From contig NZ_PYAS01000004.1 in assembly GCF_003014695.1 (NCBI RefSeq), positions 547,305-611,304 of the forward strand: a stretch of 64,000 nt of DNA, written 5' to 3'. The notes beneath the pieces were generated by a model. That model was not told the origin of the DNA and searched no databases. It was given only the letters and a program-made list of their open reading frames with translations. Numbering within the stretch: the first letter of the stretch is position 1; each line of letters opens with the position of its first letter. The translations under genes and the position numbers were made by a program. This document shows positions 17,790-26,810 of the stretch, piece by piece. Source of the DNA: Dyadobacter jiangsuensis. Its GTDB lineage: Bacteria > Bacteroidota > Bacteroidia > Cytophagales > Spirosomataceae.

Positions 17790-17821
17790 TTTAAACTTTC
17801 AAAACTTTTTGAAAGTTTAAA
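17790..17821. promoter_or_regulatory. 32-bp perfect palindrome, candidate GbsR operator
   Basis: Arms TTTAAACTTTCAAAA (17790-17804) and TTTTGAAAGTTTAAA (17807-17821) are exact inverse complements around CT. It starts 21 bp upstream of the GbsR/MarR start codon and 115 bp from the divergent sugar dehydrogenase gene. No T-run or gene end is present, so a terminator is unlikely. Confidence 0.8.
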
Positions 17822-17936
17822 TATTAAAACTTCGTTGTAACGGGGTCGGAAGGCAATGAGAGTAAATCTGAAATGCATTTGACTTGTAATCGGGCAGGAA
17901 ACTGGCTGCTATTTTTAACTCCCAACCCGATTTGCC

Positions 17937-19109
17937 ATGAAACATTTAGTCATAAAGAGCCTCGCAGGGCTCGCCCTTCTAACCATTTGCAATGCTTCGA
18001 AGCCGCACGGCCCCGGCACTGCGGCGGGAGTAAAGGTGGTAGAGGCCTTTCCAAAGCTGCATTTCGATTATCCTGTCGACCTTACGCATTCAAATGACGG
18101 TACTAACCGCCTGTTTGTGCTGGAACAGGAAGGAACAATCCGCGTTTTTGAAAATGCCGCGGCAACCTCGTCTGCAAAAGTGTTTCTCGATATTAAAAAG
18201 CTGGTGAGTTACGGCGGTGAGGCGGGGTTATTAGGTCTAGCCTTTCATCCGGATTACAAAAACAATGGCTATTTTTTTCTGAATTACACGACGAAGGTAT
18301 CCGGCAAACTCGAAACGGCCATTGTACGCTATAAAGTAAGCGCCAGTGATCCTGACCGCGCCGATCCCGCCAGTGCGGCGGTGCTTTTTACGTTCGATCA
18401 GCCATTTGATAATCACAATGGGGGAGCAGTAAAGTTCGGGAAGGATGGCTACCTCTATATTTCAACGGGCGACGGCGGCAGCTGGGGCGACCCGAGCAAC
18501 AATGGGCAGAACAAAAGTGCCTGGCTTGGCAAGATCCTGCGCGTAGATGTAAACAGCAAGGCCAAAGGAAACTACGGAATCCCGGCCGACAACCCGTTTG
18601 CGGGTAACAAGGAGGGATTCAGGGAGGAAATATATGCTTACGGCTTGCGCAATCCATGGCGGATCAGCTTCGATGATCCTACCAATACGCTTTGGGCCGG
18701 GGATGTGGGGCAGAACAAGCGAGAGGAGATCAATATCATTGTCAAAGGAGGTAATTATGGCTGGCGGTTAAAGGAAAGTATCGACTGCTATAATCCCAAG
18801 CGGGATTGTAATGCGGAAGGGCTGATCGACCCTGTGCTCGATCTCCCGCAAGCCAATGGCGAGCACTCGGTAACCGGCGGGTTTGTGTACCGCGGTAAGG
18901 CGGTGCCTTCGCTCGCGGGCAAATATGTATTCGGGGATTATGTGAGTGGGAGGGTTTTCGCGCTCGAAACCCAAAATGGCAAAGCGGTAAAAAACAGCGT
19001 GATTGCCGAAGGGGTAGGGCAAATATCCGCCTTCGGTACCGACCAGTCCCATGAGCTTTATATCTGTAACCACGGTACAGGAAAGATCATGAAACTGGCA
19101 CAGCCCTAA
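17937..19109 (+). CDS. secreted PQQ-dependent sugar dehydrogenase
   Basis: 390 residues, N-terminal signal region MKHLVIKSLAGLALLTICNA. Six-bladed beta-propeller of the soluble glucose/aldose dehydrogenase family: LGLAFHPDYKNNGYFFLNYT, the catalytic-type HNGG loop (DNHNGGAVKFGKDGYLYI), STGDGGSWGDPSNNGQ, YAYGLRNPWRISFD, LWAGDVGQNKREEIN and GGNYGWRLKE, which line the PQQ and calcium sites. Oxidises aldoses in the periplasm and passes electrons to the respiratory chain. No pqq biosynthesis genes are in the window. Confidence 0.9.
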   Translation: MKHLVIKSLAGLALLTICNASKPHGPGTAAGVKVVEAFPKLHFDYPVDLTHSNDGTNRLFVLEQEGTIRVFENAAATSSAKVFLDIKKLVSYGGEAGLLGLAFHPDYKNNGYFFLNYTTKVSGKLETAIVRYKVSASDPDRADPASAAVLFTFDQPFDNHNGGAVKFGKDGYLYISTGDGGSWGDPSNNGQNKSAWLGKILRVDVNSKAKGNYGIPADNPFAGNKEGFREEIYAYGLRNPWRISFDDPTNTLWAGDVGQNKREEINIIVKGGNYGWRLKESIDCYNPKRDCNAEGLIDPVLDLPQANGEHSVTGGFVYRGKAVPSLAGKYVFGDYVSGRVFALETQNGKAVKNSVIAEGVGQISAFGTDQSHELYICNHGTGKIMKLAQP

Positions 19110-19119
19110 TTGGGCCTGC

Positions 19120-21048
19120 TTATTCGGAAACAGTACGTGGGCTGCCTGGCAGGACTTTTTTCAAGAAAGCCGAGACCGTGGCAAGCGTAGGTTCAAACCA
19201 CGGATCGAAGAACATGAAAGTGTGCGGGGCGTCGGAGAAGGTCTTTACTTCGCTGTATGTCCCGAATGCATTTAGTTTTTGGATAAAATCCGTTCTTCCC
19301 GCGTGCATACGTTCCACCGAGCTATTGATAAACAGAAACGGCGGCGTTTTCGCGCTCACGTGTGCAAGCGGAGCGGCTTCGTTCCAGAGGTCGGGGCGCT
19401 CGCTTTTGGGATAGCCAAACCAGTAGGTAGCTGCGGAAATCGATCTGGAATCGTCACCCTCGCCCGATTCAGGGTGGATGAACGCTAGCGTACCATCAAT
19501 GTCGATCACAGCCTGCACGGCGCTCGATCCTTCATTTTGGGCGCCTTCAAATTGGGATATTCCGTTCGTCGCGCCAACAAATGCGGCGAGTTCACCGCCA
19601 GCCGAAAAACCCAGAATGGCAATGCGTGCGGGATCGATATTGTAGTCTTTGGCGTGTGACCGCGTCCAACGTACCGCGGCCTTGAGGTCGTGCACCGCGG
19701 CGGGGTAGAGGGCCTGCGTGGAAAGACTGTAATCGGCTGTGATGCAGACGTATCCCTTGCTTGCGAGCTTACGCGCGAGGGTGTTGTTGTGTGTGCGATC
19801 GCCCGAGCGCCAGCCTCCGCCGTGCACCATCAGGACCGCCGGCAAAAGCATCTTTCCCCGTTTTTTAGGTTTGTACACATCCAGCGATAGCTTTTTCCCG
19901 CCGGTCGTCGTGCGGTAGGCAATGTTTCGGACGACCTGCACCGTGGCCGGCATTGTGGAATCCGCGATGCGGATATTCGGATAGCGCGCGATTTCATGCC
20001 GGTAAGAACCTTTCACCGAGAAACTGGTATCCGGTATGCCCGAGGGCTGCAAGCGCAGTTTCTTGCGAGGAACCCAGCCGGAGAATATATTTTCGATCGT
20101 GTATTTTTCCCTTTCCTGCGGCGTGAGCTGTTTCGACCAGGCCACGCGGGCGGCTGCATTCGCGCCGGCCCCGGTGCTGTTGTATTCGGCGTAAAATGCG
20201 GTTTTCTCCTTTTCAGGGAACATATTGTCGCCCTTCCACGGGTCCCAGCCTTCTTTTACGATGTGCCCGCCCATTTCGGTATCGATGAAAACCGTTTTGG
20301 CGAATGGCCGCCACGGGCGACCGAGGTACACCTTCGTCGCTTCCTCGTTGGCCGTAAGTTTGCAGTTTAAAAACACATAGCCGTAGGCCTGCTCGCGGGT
20401 GGTGGAGGCGGCGGTAATGTATGAGTTGGTGAGGCTTTGAATGGTACAACGCTGGAAAACGGCGGTAGCTTCTCCGAAAATGAAGTCGGTGGTACCGGTG
20501 ATGAGGCAATCCTTGTAAAAATTCCGGCCGTCTTTGGAGGTGTATAATGTGTCCTGATTGCCCAGAATACGGCAATTGTAAACGTCGATGCGGTCGCCCT
20601 CGGTGGCCAGCGCCACGGCCTGGCCCACGCGCCCGGCAGTGTTTTCGATGGTCAGGTTTTGCAGGGTGCAGTCGCTGGCCTGCACCAGCACCGTATAGGA
20701 AGTATAGGTGCTGAACTTTGCATTGCCGGTGAAATCGCGCTGCGGAAAGTCCTTGCCCGAAAAGTCGTTGTGGGTAATGATGGTGTGTTCGGCACTCTCG
20801 CCGATTAGTGTAATATTTTTTTTCCAGGCGGGGATTACGAGCTTTTCGTGGTAGGTGCCATTTTTGACCCGGATAGTGGCCCTGATCTGCGAATGGTCGC
20901 GCACGGCATTCACGGCTTCCTGGATTGTCCTGAAATCGCCGCTTCCATCCTGGGCGACGGTAAATTGCTGCCCGATGGCCTGTACCTGCCCTTGTACATG
21001 GAGGCAAAGCAAGAGGCAAATAAACAACAGACCGATTTTCGTTGACAT
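19120..21048 (-). CDS. pectinesterase fused to an alpha/beta-hydrolase esterase
   Basis: 642 residues from the ATG at 21048 (MSTKIGLLFICLLLCLHVQG), which gives a clean signal peptide; an ATG at 21138 adds 30 residues without support. Domain 1 (about 25-335) is a right-handed beta-helix pectin methylesterase of the CE8 type: DGSGDFRTIQEAVNAV, GNQDTLYT, GTTDFIFGEATAVF with the catalytic Asp, and YLGRPWRPFAKTVF. Domain 2 (about 370-640) is an acetyl-esterase-like hydrolase: VLMVHGGGWRSGDR oxyanion loop, nucleophile Ser in ILGFSAGGELAAF, and the His in SDAPHTFMFF. Together they could remove methyl and acetyl esters from pectin in one exported protein. Homogalacturonan is the inferred substrate. 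Confidence 0.9.
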   Translation of the reverse strand: MSTKIGLLFICLLLCLHVQGQVQAIGQQFTVAQDGSGDFRTIQEAVNAVRDHSQIRATIRVKNGTYHEKLVIPAWKKNITLIGESAEHTIITHNDFSGKDFPQRDFTGNAKFSTYTSYTVLVQASDCTLQNLTIENTAGRVGQAVALATEGDRIDVYNCRILGNQDTLYTSKDGRNFYKDCLITGTTDFIFGEATAVFQRCTIQSLTNSYITAASTTREQAYGYVFLNCKLTANEEATKVYLGRPWRPFAKTVFIDTEMGGHIVKEGWDPWKGDNMFPEKEKTAFYAEYNSTGAGANAAARVAWSKQLTPQEREKYTIENIFSGWVPRKKLRLQPSGIPDTSFSVKGSYRHEIARYPNIRIADSTMPATVQVVRNIAYRTTTGGKKLSLDVYKPKKRGKMLLPAVLMVHGGGWRSGDRTHNNTLARKLASKGYVCITADYSLSTQALYPAAVHDLKAAVRWTRSHAKDYNIDPARIAILGFSAGGELAAFVGATNGISQFEGAQNEGSSAVQAVIDIDGTLAFIHPESGEGDDSRSISAATYWFGYPKSERPDLWNEAAPLAHVSAKTPPFLFINSSVERMHAGRTDFIQKLNAFGTYSEVKTFSDAPHTFMFFDPWFEPTLATVSAFLKKVLPGSPRTVSE

Positions 21049-21177
21049 ATTCTGTGAAATGGTTTTTAATAATGCAGTCAGTGAAAGTATAACTGCACCG
21101 CAAAGTTTTTTAAATATTATTTTATTATTATTTTTCATCCATATTGTTCTAAATGATTCAATTCATTTTGCAATGCC

Positions 21178-21849
21178 ATGGAAACCCTTATCATTTTTGC
21201 CCTCTATTTGTATTCGCATTTAGGAATCGACCTGCATAAAAACCAGTATTATGCAGTCGATGACGGCCGTTTTTTTGCATTACCCAAATGCAATGAACTG
21301 ATCCCATTGCAGAACCCCGATACGCTTTTTCTGGATGCGGCCGTTTTTCATGCCAGTAATGAAGTGAGAAGAAAATATGGTTTGGCACCATTTGAATATG
21401 ACCCTGGTTTATACCTGGCGTCGTCAGGCCATGCCACTTCGATGGTGTATCGCATGTTTTTCAATCATACCAATCCATACAGCCCCTACGAACGCACGGC
21501 ACAGCGGCGGGTGGAATTGTACACCAAAAGATTTAGAAGGATTGCTGAAAACATCGGCAAATACCAAACTTTGGTTAGCGGTGATTTTATGATCGCGCGA
21601 TTTGACCGCCGTTTAAAACAATATGAGTTCCTAAATGAAAGCGATCACAAACTTTGCATTCCCTTCACTTATGCCGCCTATGCAAGGTTTGTCGTAGAGC
21701 AATGGATGGCTTCGCCGCCGCACCGGAGTAATCTGATGAACCCGGCTTACACTTACCTCGGTTGTGCCGCACGACTCTCGCCCGAACCTTATCTTCATAA
21801 AAAAGCTCCCTACGGAAGCCTCGTGCAAAACTTCGGCGGGGTGCAGTGA
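21178..21849 (+). CDS. CAP (SCP/PR-1) domain protein
   Basis: 223 residues. HASNEVRRKYGLAPFEYDPG is the CAP helix with the usual N-x-x-R spacing, followed by GHATSMVYRMFFNHTNPY (His in the CAP cavity) and RIAENIGKY; the second half has VEQWMASPPHRSNLMNP and VQNFGG, standard CAP motifs. The N-terminal METLIIFALYLYSHLG is hydrophobic and may be a signal or anchor. CAP proteins are mostly extracellular; function in bacteria is poorly known. The stop is 65 bp before a Crp/Fnr gene. Confidence 0.85.
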   Translation: METLIIFALYLYSHLGIDLHKNQYYAVDDGRFFALPKCNELIPLQNPDTLFLDAAVFHASNEVRRKYGLAPFEYDPGLYLASSGHATSMVYRMFFNHTNPYSPYERTAQRRVELYTKRFRRIAENIGKYQTLVSGDFMIARFDRRLKQYEFLNESDHKLCIPFTYAAYARFVVEQWMASPPHRSNLMNPAYTYLGCAARLSPEPYLHKKAPYGSLVQNFGGVQ

Positions 21850-21913
21850 ATGATTTAGAGTATAAATTCGTAGAATTGCCATTAACGGCATTTTACGGAT
21901 TGACCTGCAAATC

Positions 21914-22477
21914 ATGTTTGAGGAACTCAAAACCCATTTTGGCAAGCTGGTATCGCTCACACCCGAAGAGTTTGCGTATGTCAGTTCGCATTTCACCAGC
22001 CGAAAATTCAGAAAGCATCAATTCGTCGCACAGCAAGGCTCGCCGGTAAGTCATGACTTTTTTGTCGTGAAAGGCCTGCTGAAATCATCATTCGTCAATG
22101 AGCAGGGGAAAGAGCATATCCTTCAATTGGCGATGGAGGATTGGTGGATATCGGATTACCAGGCATATTTCAATCAAACCGACGCCACGCTCGATATTAC
22201 TTGTGTGGAAGACGTGGAAGTGCTTTGCTTGTCGCTGGCGAACCGGGAAAAGCTTTGCAGCGAATTGCACCAGATCGAACATTTTTTTAGAAAAAAGTCG
22301 AATGCGGGATATATCGCCCTGCAAAGGCGCATATTGTCTTTGATGAGCCAAAGTGCTGCCGAGCGCTATCACGAATTGCTCCAAATGTACCCTTCACTGG
22401 CCCAACGCCTGCCGAAAACACTGCTGGCCTCTTACCTGGGCGTGTCACGCGAAACGCTCAGCCGCCTGTCTGCCTAG
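21914..22477 (+). CDS. Crp/Fnr family transcriptional regulator
   Basis: 187 residues. The effector domain runs over about residues 20-115 (KFRKHQFVAQQGSPVSHDFF, VVKGLLKSS), then a helix and a C-terminal HTH, TLLASYLGVSRETLSRLSA. No conserved cysteine set. The stop codon is followed at once by TGTGATCTACATCACA (22478-22493), a match to the classical CRP consensus, in front of a DJ-1/PfpI gene. The regulator may act on that gene. Confidence 0.92.
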   Translation: MFEELKTHFGKLVSLTPEEFAYVSSHFTSRKFRKHQFVAQQGSPVSHDFFVVKGLLKSSFVNEQGKEHILQLAMEDWWISDYQAYFNQTDATLDITCVEDVEVLCLSLANREKLCSELHQIEHFFRKKSNAGYIALQRRILSLMSQSAAERYHELLQMYPSLAQRLPKTLLASYLGVSRETLSRLSA

Positions 22478-22493
22478 TGTGATCTACATCACA
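22478..22493. promoter_or_regulatory. perfect CRP-type palindrome TGTGATCTACATCACA
   Basis: TGTGA-N6-TCACA with exact arms begins directly after the stop codon of the Crp/Fnr regulator and lies 77 bp before the DJ-1/PfpI start at 22570. The pattern equals the enterobacterial CRP consensus; which protein binds it here is unknown. Confidence 0.7.
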
Positions 22494-22569
22494 TCAAAGT
22501 AGTGACCTTCTTCCTGTCGCATCCCGGGGGCAGGAGGCAATTTTGCATTGTCAAAACAATTCAGAAAAC

Positions 22570-23328
22570 ATGGCAAATACTTTGGTAAAACTAGCCCTCG
22601 CGGCTTCTGTGATCAGTTCGAACAGTGACGCGATGGCCCAGACAGGACAAAAAATGGAAAAGAAAATTCTATTCGTGGTTACGAGCCACGATACAAAAGG
22701 CAGCACGGGCGAACCTACCGGATATTATCTAGGCGAAGTATCCCACCCATGGGAGGTGCTTGCAGAGGCAGGTTATGAAATAGATTTTGTAAGCCCGAAG
22801 GGCGGTAAGGCGCCGGTAGACGGTTTCGATCTGACGGATCCGGTCAACAAGAAGTTTTGGGAAAACGAAGAGGCTCGCAGAAAGGTGGAGCACACGCTGA
22901 CTCCCGACGCGGTAAAACCGCAGGATTACCAGGCGATTTTCTATGCAGGAGGCCACGGGGCCATGTGGGATTTCGCTGGCGACGCGAAGCTTGCAACGAT
23001 TGCGGCTGAAATTTACGCGCGAAACGGTGTGGTGGCGGCTGTGTGCCACGGCCCGGCCGGGTTGGTCAATATCAAACTTGCCGACGGCAGCTATTTGGTG
23101 AATGGGAAGAAAGTCAATGCATTTACGAATGAGGAAGAGACAGCGGTAGGACTGGAAAAAGTCGTACCCTTTGCTTTGGAGACGAGGCTGATTGAACGCG
23201 GGGCGAAATTCGAGAAGTCGGGGAAATGGCAAACACACGTGGTGACCGACCAGCGGCTTGTCACAGGACAAAACCCGCAGTCGGCCAAAGCGGTAGGACT
23301 GGCGATGCTGAAAATCCTTGGAGAATAA
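22570..23328 (+). CDS. exported DJ-1/PfpI family protein
   Basis: 252 residues from the ATG at 22570; MANTLVKLALAASVISSNSDAMAQ is a signal peptide, whereas the upstream ATG at 22543 only adds MHCQNNSEN. The DJ-1/PfpI core shows KILFVVTSHDTKGSTGEPTG, YQAIFYAGGHGAMWDF and the nucleophile elbow VAAVCHGPAGLVNI. The family includes glyoxalase III-type and Hsp31-like enzymes; the TSHD and E residues fit that type. Secretion is unusual for it. A strong terminator follows (23346-23390). Confidence 0.88.
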   Translation: MANTLVKLALAASVISSNSDAMAQTGQKMEKKILFVVTSHDTKGSTGEPTGYYLGEVSHPWEVLAEAGYEIDFVSPKGGKAPVDGFDLTDPVNKKFWENEEARRKVEHTLTPDAVKPQDYQAIFYAGGHGAMWDFAGDAKLATIAAEIYARNGVVAAVCHGPAGLVNIKLADGSYLVNGKKVNAFTNEEETAVGLEKVVPFALETRLIERGAKFEKSGKWQTHVVTDQRLVTGQNPQSAKAVGLAMLKILGE

Positions 23329-23345
23329 GGAAGGTGTATTTTGAT

Positions 23346-23390
23346 AAGCCGGTGTCCGAAATCACGAGTGGTTTCGGGCGCCGGCTTTTG
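23346..23390 (+). terminator. terminator after the DJ-1/PfpI gene
   Basis: AAGCCGGtGtCCGAAA / TTTCGGgCgCCGGCTTTT stem with loop TCACGAGTGG, then TTGTTCTT. Lies 18 bp after the stop codon. Confidence 0.82.
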
Positions 23391-23526
23391 TTCTTAAGTG
23401 TAATGGAACGGTGGTAAATTGCGCTAACTTCCGGGCGGTACATTGCAAACCCGAGTAAAATGGTGGGATAAGTGTGTAAATTAGCGCCGAACGTCTTTTG
23501 AGTTTGTATTAAACACTAAACCTGCA

Positions 23527-25014
23527 TTGAAAACCTTTACAAGTCTGCGCTGGCTGTGGGCCGTGTTGCTGGTCGCGCCATTCTTCCTTCAATATCTGCC
23601 TGAAAAGCAATCGGCTCCCAAGCCCGCTGCAAAGCCCAATATCCTGTTCATCTTTGCAGACGACCAACGTGCCGACGCGCTGGGGATCGCCGGTAACACG
23701 GTGGTGAAAACGCCTAATATCGACCAGCTGGCGAAATCGGGCACCCGATTTGAGAACTGCTACGTCATGGGCGGGCATCACGGGGCGATCTGCGCGCCCA
23801 GCCGCGCGATGCTCATGAGCGGAAAAAGCCTGTTTCATGTATACGATGTGCTGGACGGTGTACATACGATGCCCCAGCATTTTGCGGAAAACGGGTACGA
23901 AACTTTCGGTACCGGCAAATGGCATAACGGCGGCCAAACCTTCGAAGCCTCATTTCAGAAGGGTAAGGCCGTCATGCTAGGGGGGATGAGCGACCATTTT
24001 CAGGTGCCTGTACGGGATTTGAACAATGGAAAACTCGGCGAGCCGGTGGTGAAAGGGTTCTCAACCGACATTTTTGCCGAAGCAGCGCTTTCTTATATTG
24101 ATGAGTACGCAAAAGGCAAAAAAGCCAATCCGTTCTTCTGCTACATTGCCTACACCGCGCCGCACGATCCGCGTTCGCCGCGCGAAGATTATATCGGCAA
24201 ATACCCTGAAAAAGACATTCCATTGCCAGGGAACTTTAAAGTTGTGCACCCATTCGACTATGGTGAAGCGCAGGTGCGAGACGAAAACCTGGCACCGTGG
24301 CCGCGAACGCCGGAAATGGTTAAAGCCACTTTGTCGGACTACTACGGCCTGATCAGTCACCTCGATGCCCGCGTGGGCGACATTATCCGCTCGTTGAAGG
24401 AAAAGGGACTTTACGAGAACACAATCATCGTTTACGCCGCCGACAACGGCCTGGCCGTGGGTAGCCACGGGTTACTGGGCAAGCAAAGCCTGTACGAGCA
24501 TAGCATGAAGGTGCCTTTCATCATCACCGGGCCGGGTATTCCGAAAAACCAGGTGTCCAATGCGCTGGTGTACCTCTACGACATTTTTCCGACGCTGGCA
24601 TCGGTTACAGGCCTACCCAAACCCGATGCGGTCGACGGCAAAAGCCTCTCAGAGGTGATCAGCGGTAAGTCCCAAGGCGTCCGGGAAAGCAGCTTTACGG
24701 CCTACCGCAACCTGATCAGGGCGGTGCGGGACGAGGAATGGAAGCTGATACGCTACCCGAACCGCGATTACACCCAGCTTTTCAACCTTAAAAAAGACCC
24801 GCTGGAAACGGAGAATTTGTCGGGCAAAGCCGAATACCGCCAGAAGGAGGAAAGTTTGAAAAAGGTGCTGATCCAATGGCAGCAGCAGACCGGGGATACC
24901 GTGGCCTACACGGCCAAAACGATCCTTCCAATGCAATACGATCCCACGAAGTCCGCGCGGACCATGGATAAGTTTCAGCCTAAATACACGCAGGATCGGT
25001 ATTTTAAGAAGTAA
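23527..25014 (+). CDS. secreted sulfatase (S1 family), TTG start
   Basis: 495 residues beginning at a TTG codon (no ATG precedes the signal peptide KTFTSLRWLWAVLLVAPFF). S1 sulfatase core: NILFIFADDQRADALG with metal Asp45/Asp46, and the formylglycine motif CAPSR with Cys89 (GAICAPSRAMLM). The downstream parts FGTGKWHNGG, DNGLAVGSHGLLGK and YDIFPTLASVTG are typical. Cys-type, so it needs formylglycine conversion; no maturase gene is in the window. The next sulfatase starts 11 bp after its stop, so the pair is an operon. Likely removes sulfate from polysaccharide in the periplasm. Confidence 0.93.
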   Translation: MKTFTSLRWLWAVLLVAPFFLQYLPEKQSAPKPAAKPNILFIFADDQRADALGIAGNTVVKTPNIDQLAKSGTRFENCYVMGGHHGAICAPSRAMLMSGKSLFHVYDVLDGVHTMPQHFAENGYETFGTGKWHNGGQTFEASFQKGKAVMLGGMSDHFQVPVRDLNNGKLGEPVVKGFSTDIFAEAALSYIDEYAKGKKANPFFCYIAYTAPHDPRSPREDYIGKYPEKDIPLPGNFKVVHPFDYGEAQVRDENLAPWPRTPEMVKATLSDYYGLISHLDARVGDIIRSLKEKGLYENTIIVYAADNGLAVGSHGLLGKQSLYEHSMKVPFIITGPGIPKNQVSNALVYLYDIFPTLASVTGLPKPDAVDGKSLSEVISGKSQGVRESSFTAYRNLIRAVRDEEWKLIRYPNRDYTQLFNLKKDPLETENLSGKAEYRQKEESLKKVLIQWQQQTGDTVAYTAKTILPMQYDPTKSARTMDKFQPKYTQDRYFKK

Positions 25015-25025
25015 ATGTTAAAATC

Positions 25026-26798
25026 ATGAAAAACGCCTGCTGCTCGGTTCGTGCGATGCTCCTGGCATTGTGTGTATTAATGTTTTGGAATGCGAATGCG
25101 CAAAAGCGCCCTAATGTTGTCCTCATCCTGGCGGACGATCAGGGCTGGGGCGATTTGAGCATCAATGGCAACACCAATGTACGTACGCCGAATATCGATC
25201 GCATCGGGAAGGAAGGGGCGCAATTTTCAAGGTTTTACGTCTCGCCTTTGTGCGCTCCCACGCGTGCGGGCCTGCTCACCGGGCGCTACCACTACCGCAC
25301 GGGCGTGTGGGGCGTGTCCAACTCGCGGGAATTTATGAATCTCGACGAGATGACGCTGGCCGATCTGTTGAAAAGAGCCGGCTATGCCACCGGCTGCTTC
25401 GGTAAATGGCATAACGGAAGCCAGTATCCCTACCATCCCAACGGACGCGGGTTCGATGAGTTTTACGGAATGCTTAGCGGGCATTATGCCAATTATTTCA
25501 GCACCACGGTCGACCACAATGGTGAACCTGCGAAAAGCTCCGGCTACATTGCCGACGATCTGACGACGAAGGCCATTGATTTTATTGAAAAGAGTAAGAA
25601 GGCTAACAAGGCATTCCTGTGCTACATCCCTTACAATACGCCGCATTCGCCTTTCCAGGTGCCGGACGAGAACTATAACCGGGTAAAAGCGCGAGGTATC
25701 CGGCAATTTAGCCAAAACCGGGCGGAGGAAGACGAAGAAACGACGATCGCTGCATTGGCCATGACCGAGAACATCGACGACAATGTAGGCCGGATCCTGA
25801 AAAAGCTCGACGACCTGAAACTCACGGACAATACGATCGTCATTTATCTCAGCGACAACGGGCCCAATTCCTGGCGATGGAACGGCGGTATGAAGGGCAG
25901 GAAGGGTACGCCGGGCGAAGGCAGCGTGCGCGTACCATTCCTTATTCGATGGCTGGGGGTAATTCCCGCGGGAAAGGTGGTAAACGGCAATGCGGCATAC
26001 ATCGACCTGCTTCCCACATTGACCGATCTGACGGGTATTCCCATGAAAAAAACGGGCAAACCACTCGACGGTATCAGCCTCCAACCGGCTTTGACCGGCG
26101 ACACCGAGTTGCCCGACCGGCTGTTATTTTTATCCATTAACAAAAACAACAGCGTAAGGAAGCGGCATTATTTGTACCAAAACAATGCGTTGTACGACCT
26201 CTCCAAAGATTCGACCCAGCAATACGACATCGCTTCTCAATACCCGGCTTTGACCGACAGCCTTCGCACGGCGTTCGATCAATGGTATGCCGAAGTTTAC
26301 AAAAATGTAGATTCAACCCGCGGGCTGCCGGTAGGTTACAGGCAGTTTCCCCAAACCGTGTTACCATCCCAGGACGCTGTTCTGCATCGATCGTCCAGCG
26401 GCAGACTTTCTTACAGCGCCTCCGCACCCAACTCATCCTGGATTGCAAACTGGTCGGATACGGCTTCCTACGTAAGCTGGAACGTGGATGTGCACACCGC
26501 GGGCAGGTATCAGGTGAATATCCGCTACACAAGCGCCGACGCGGGCGACGCATTCAAATTAGTCTTGAATAGGAGCCAAATCTCCGGGAGGATCCCCGAA
26601 GCATTTGACCCGCCGCTCATTCCAAGCCCTGACCGCGTGAAAAGAACGGCCGAGTCTTACGAAAAGGAATTCAGGACATTGAAAGTGGGTGAAGTGAGGC
26701 TGGAAAAGGGTCAGGGCGAGTTGAAATTGCTTGCCACCGAGCTGAAAGGTGGCAAGTTTGCAGATATCAGGGCTGTTGAGTTGGTGCTTTTGAAATAA
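25026..26798 (+). CDS. secreted arylsulfatase-like enzyme with C-terminal beta-sandwich
   Basis: 590 residues, signal peptide MKNACCSVRAMLLALCVLMFWNANA. The S1 core has NVVLILADDQGWGDLS, Cys76 in SPLCAPTRAGLLTGRYHYRTG, FGKWHNGSQYPYHPNGRGFDE (split: FGKWHNGSQYP, HPNGRGFDEFYG), and YLSDNGPNS. After about residue 430 it has an extra domain (NVDVHTAGRYQVNIRYTS) of carbohydrate-binding-module type. Closest in look to A-type sulfatases. Cotranscribed with the preceding sulfatase (11-bp gap). Convergent with a third sulfatase 12 bp away. Confidence 0.93.
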   Translation: MKNACCSVRAMLLALCVLMFWNANAQKRPNVVLILADDQGWGDLSINGNTNVRTPNIDRIGKEGAQFSRFYVSPLCAPTRAGLLTGRYHYRTGVWGVSNSREFMNLDEMTLADLLKRAGYATGCFGKWHNGSQYPYHPNGRGFDEFYGMLSGHYANYFSTTVDHNGEPAKSSGYIADDLTTKAIDFIEKSKKANKAFLCYIPYNTPHSPFQVPDENYNRVKARGIRQFSQNRAEEDEETTIAALAMTENIDDNVGRILKKLDDLKLTDNTIVIYLSDNGPNSWRWNGGMKGRKGTPGEGSVRVPFLIRWLGVIPAGKVVNGNAAYIDLLPTLTDLTGIPMKKTGKPLDGISLQPALTGDTELPDRLLFLSINKNNSVRKRHYLYQNNALYDLSKDSTQQYDIASQYPALTDSLRTAFDQWYAEVYKNVDSTRGLPVGYRQFPQTVLPSQDAVLHRSSSGRLSYSASAPNSSWIANWSDTASYVSWNVDVHTAGRYQVNIRYTSADAGDAFKLVLNRSQISGRIPEAFDPPLIPSPDRVKRTAESYEKEFRTLKVGEVRLEKGQGELKLLATELKGGKFADIRAVELVLLK

Positions 26799-26810
26799 TC
26801 TACTCAGTAA

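Noticed and set aside
21049..21138. Extra 30 residues at the start of the pectinesterase
   Set aside because: The signal peptide begins at the ATG at 21048; the longer form hides it behind a charged stretch.
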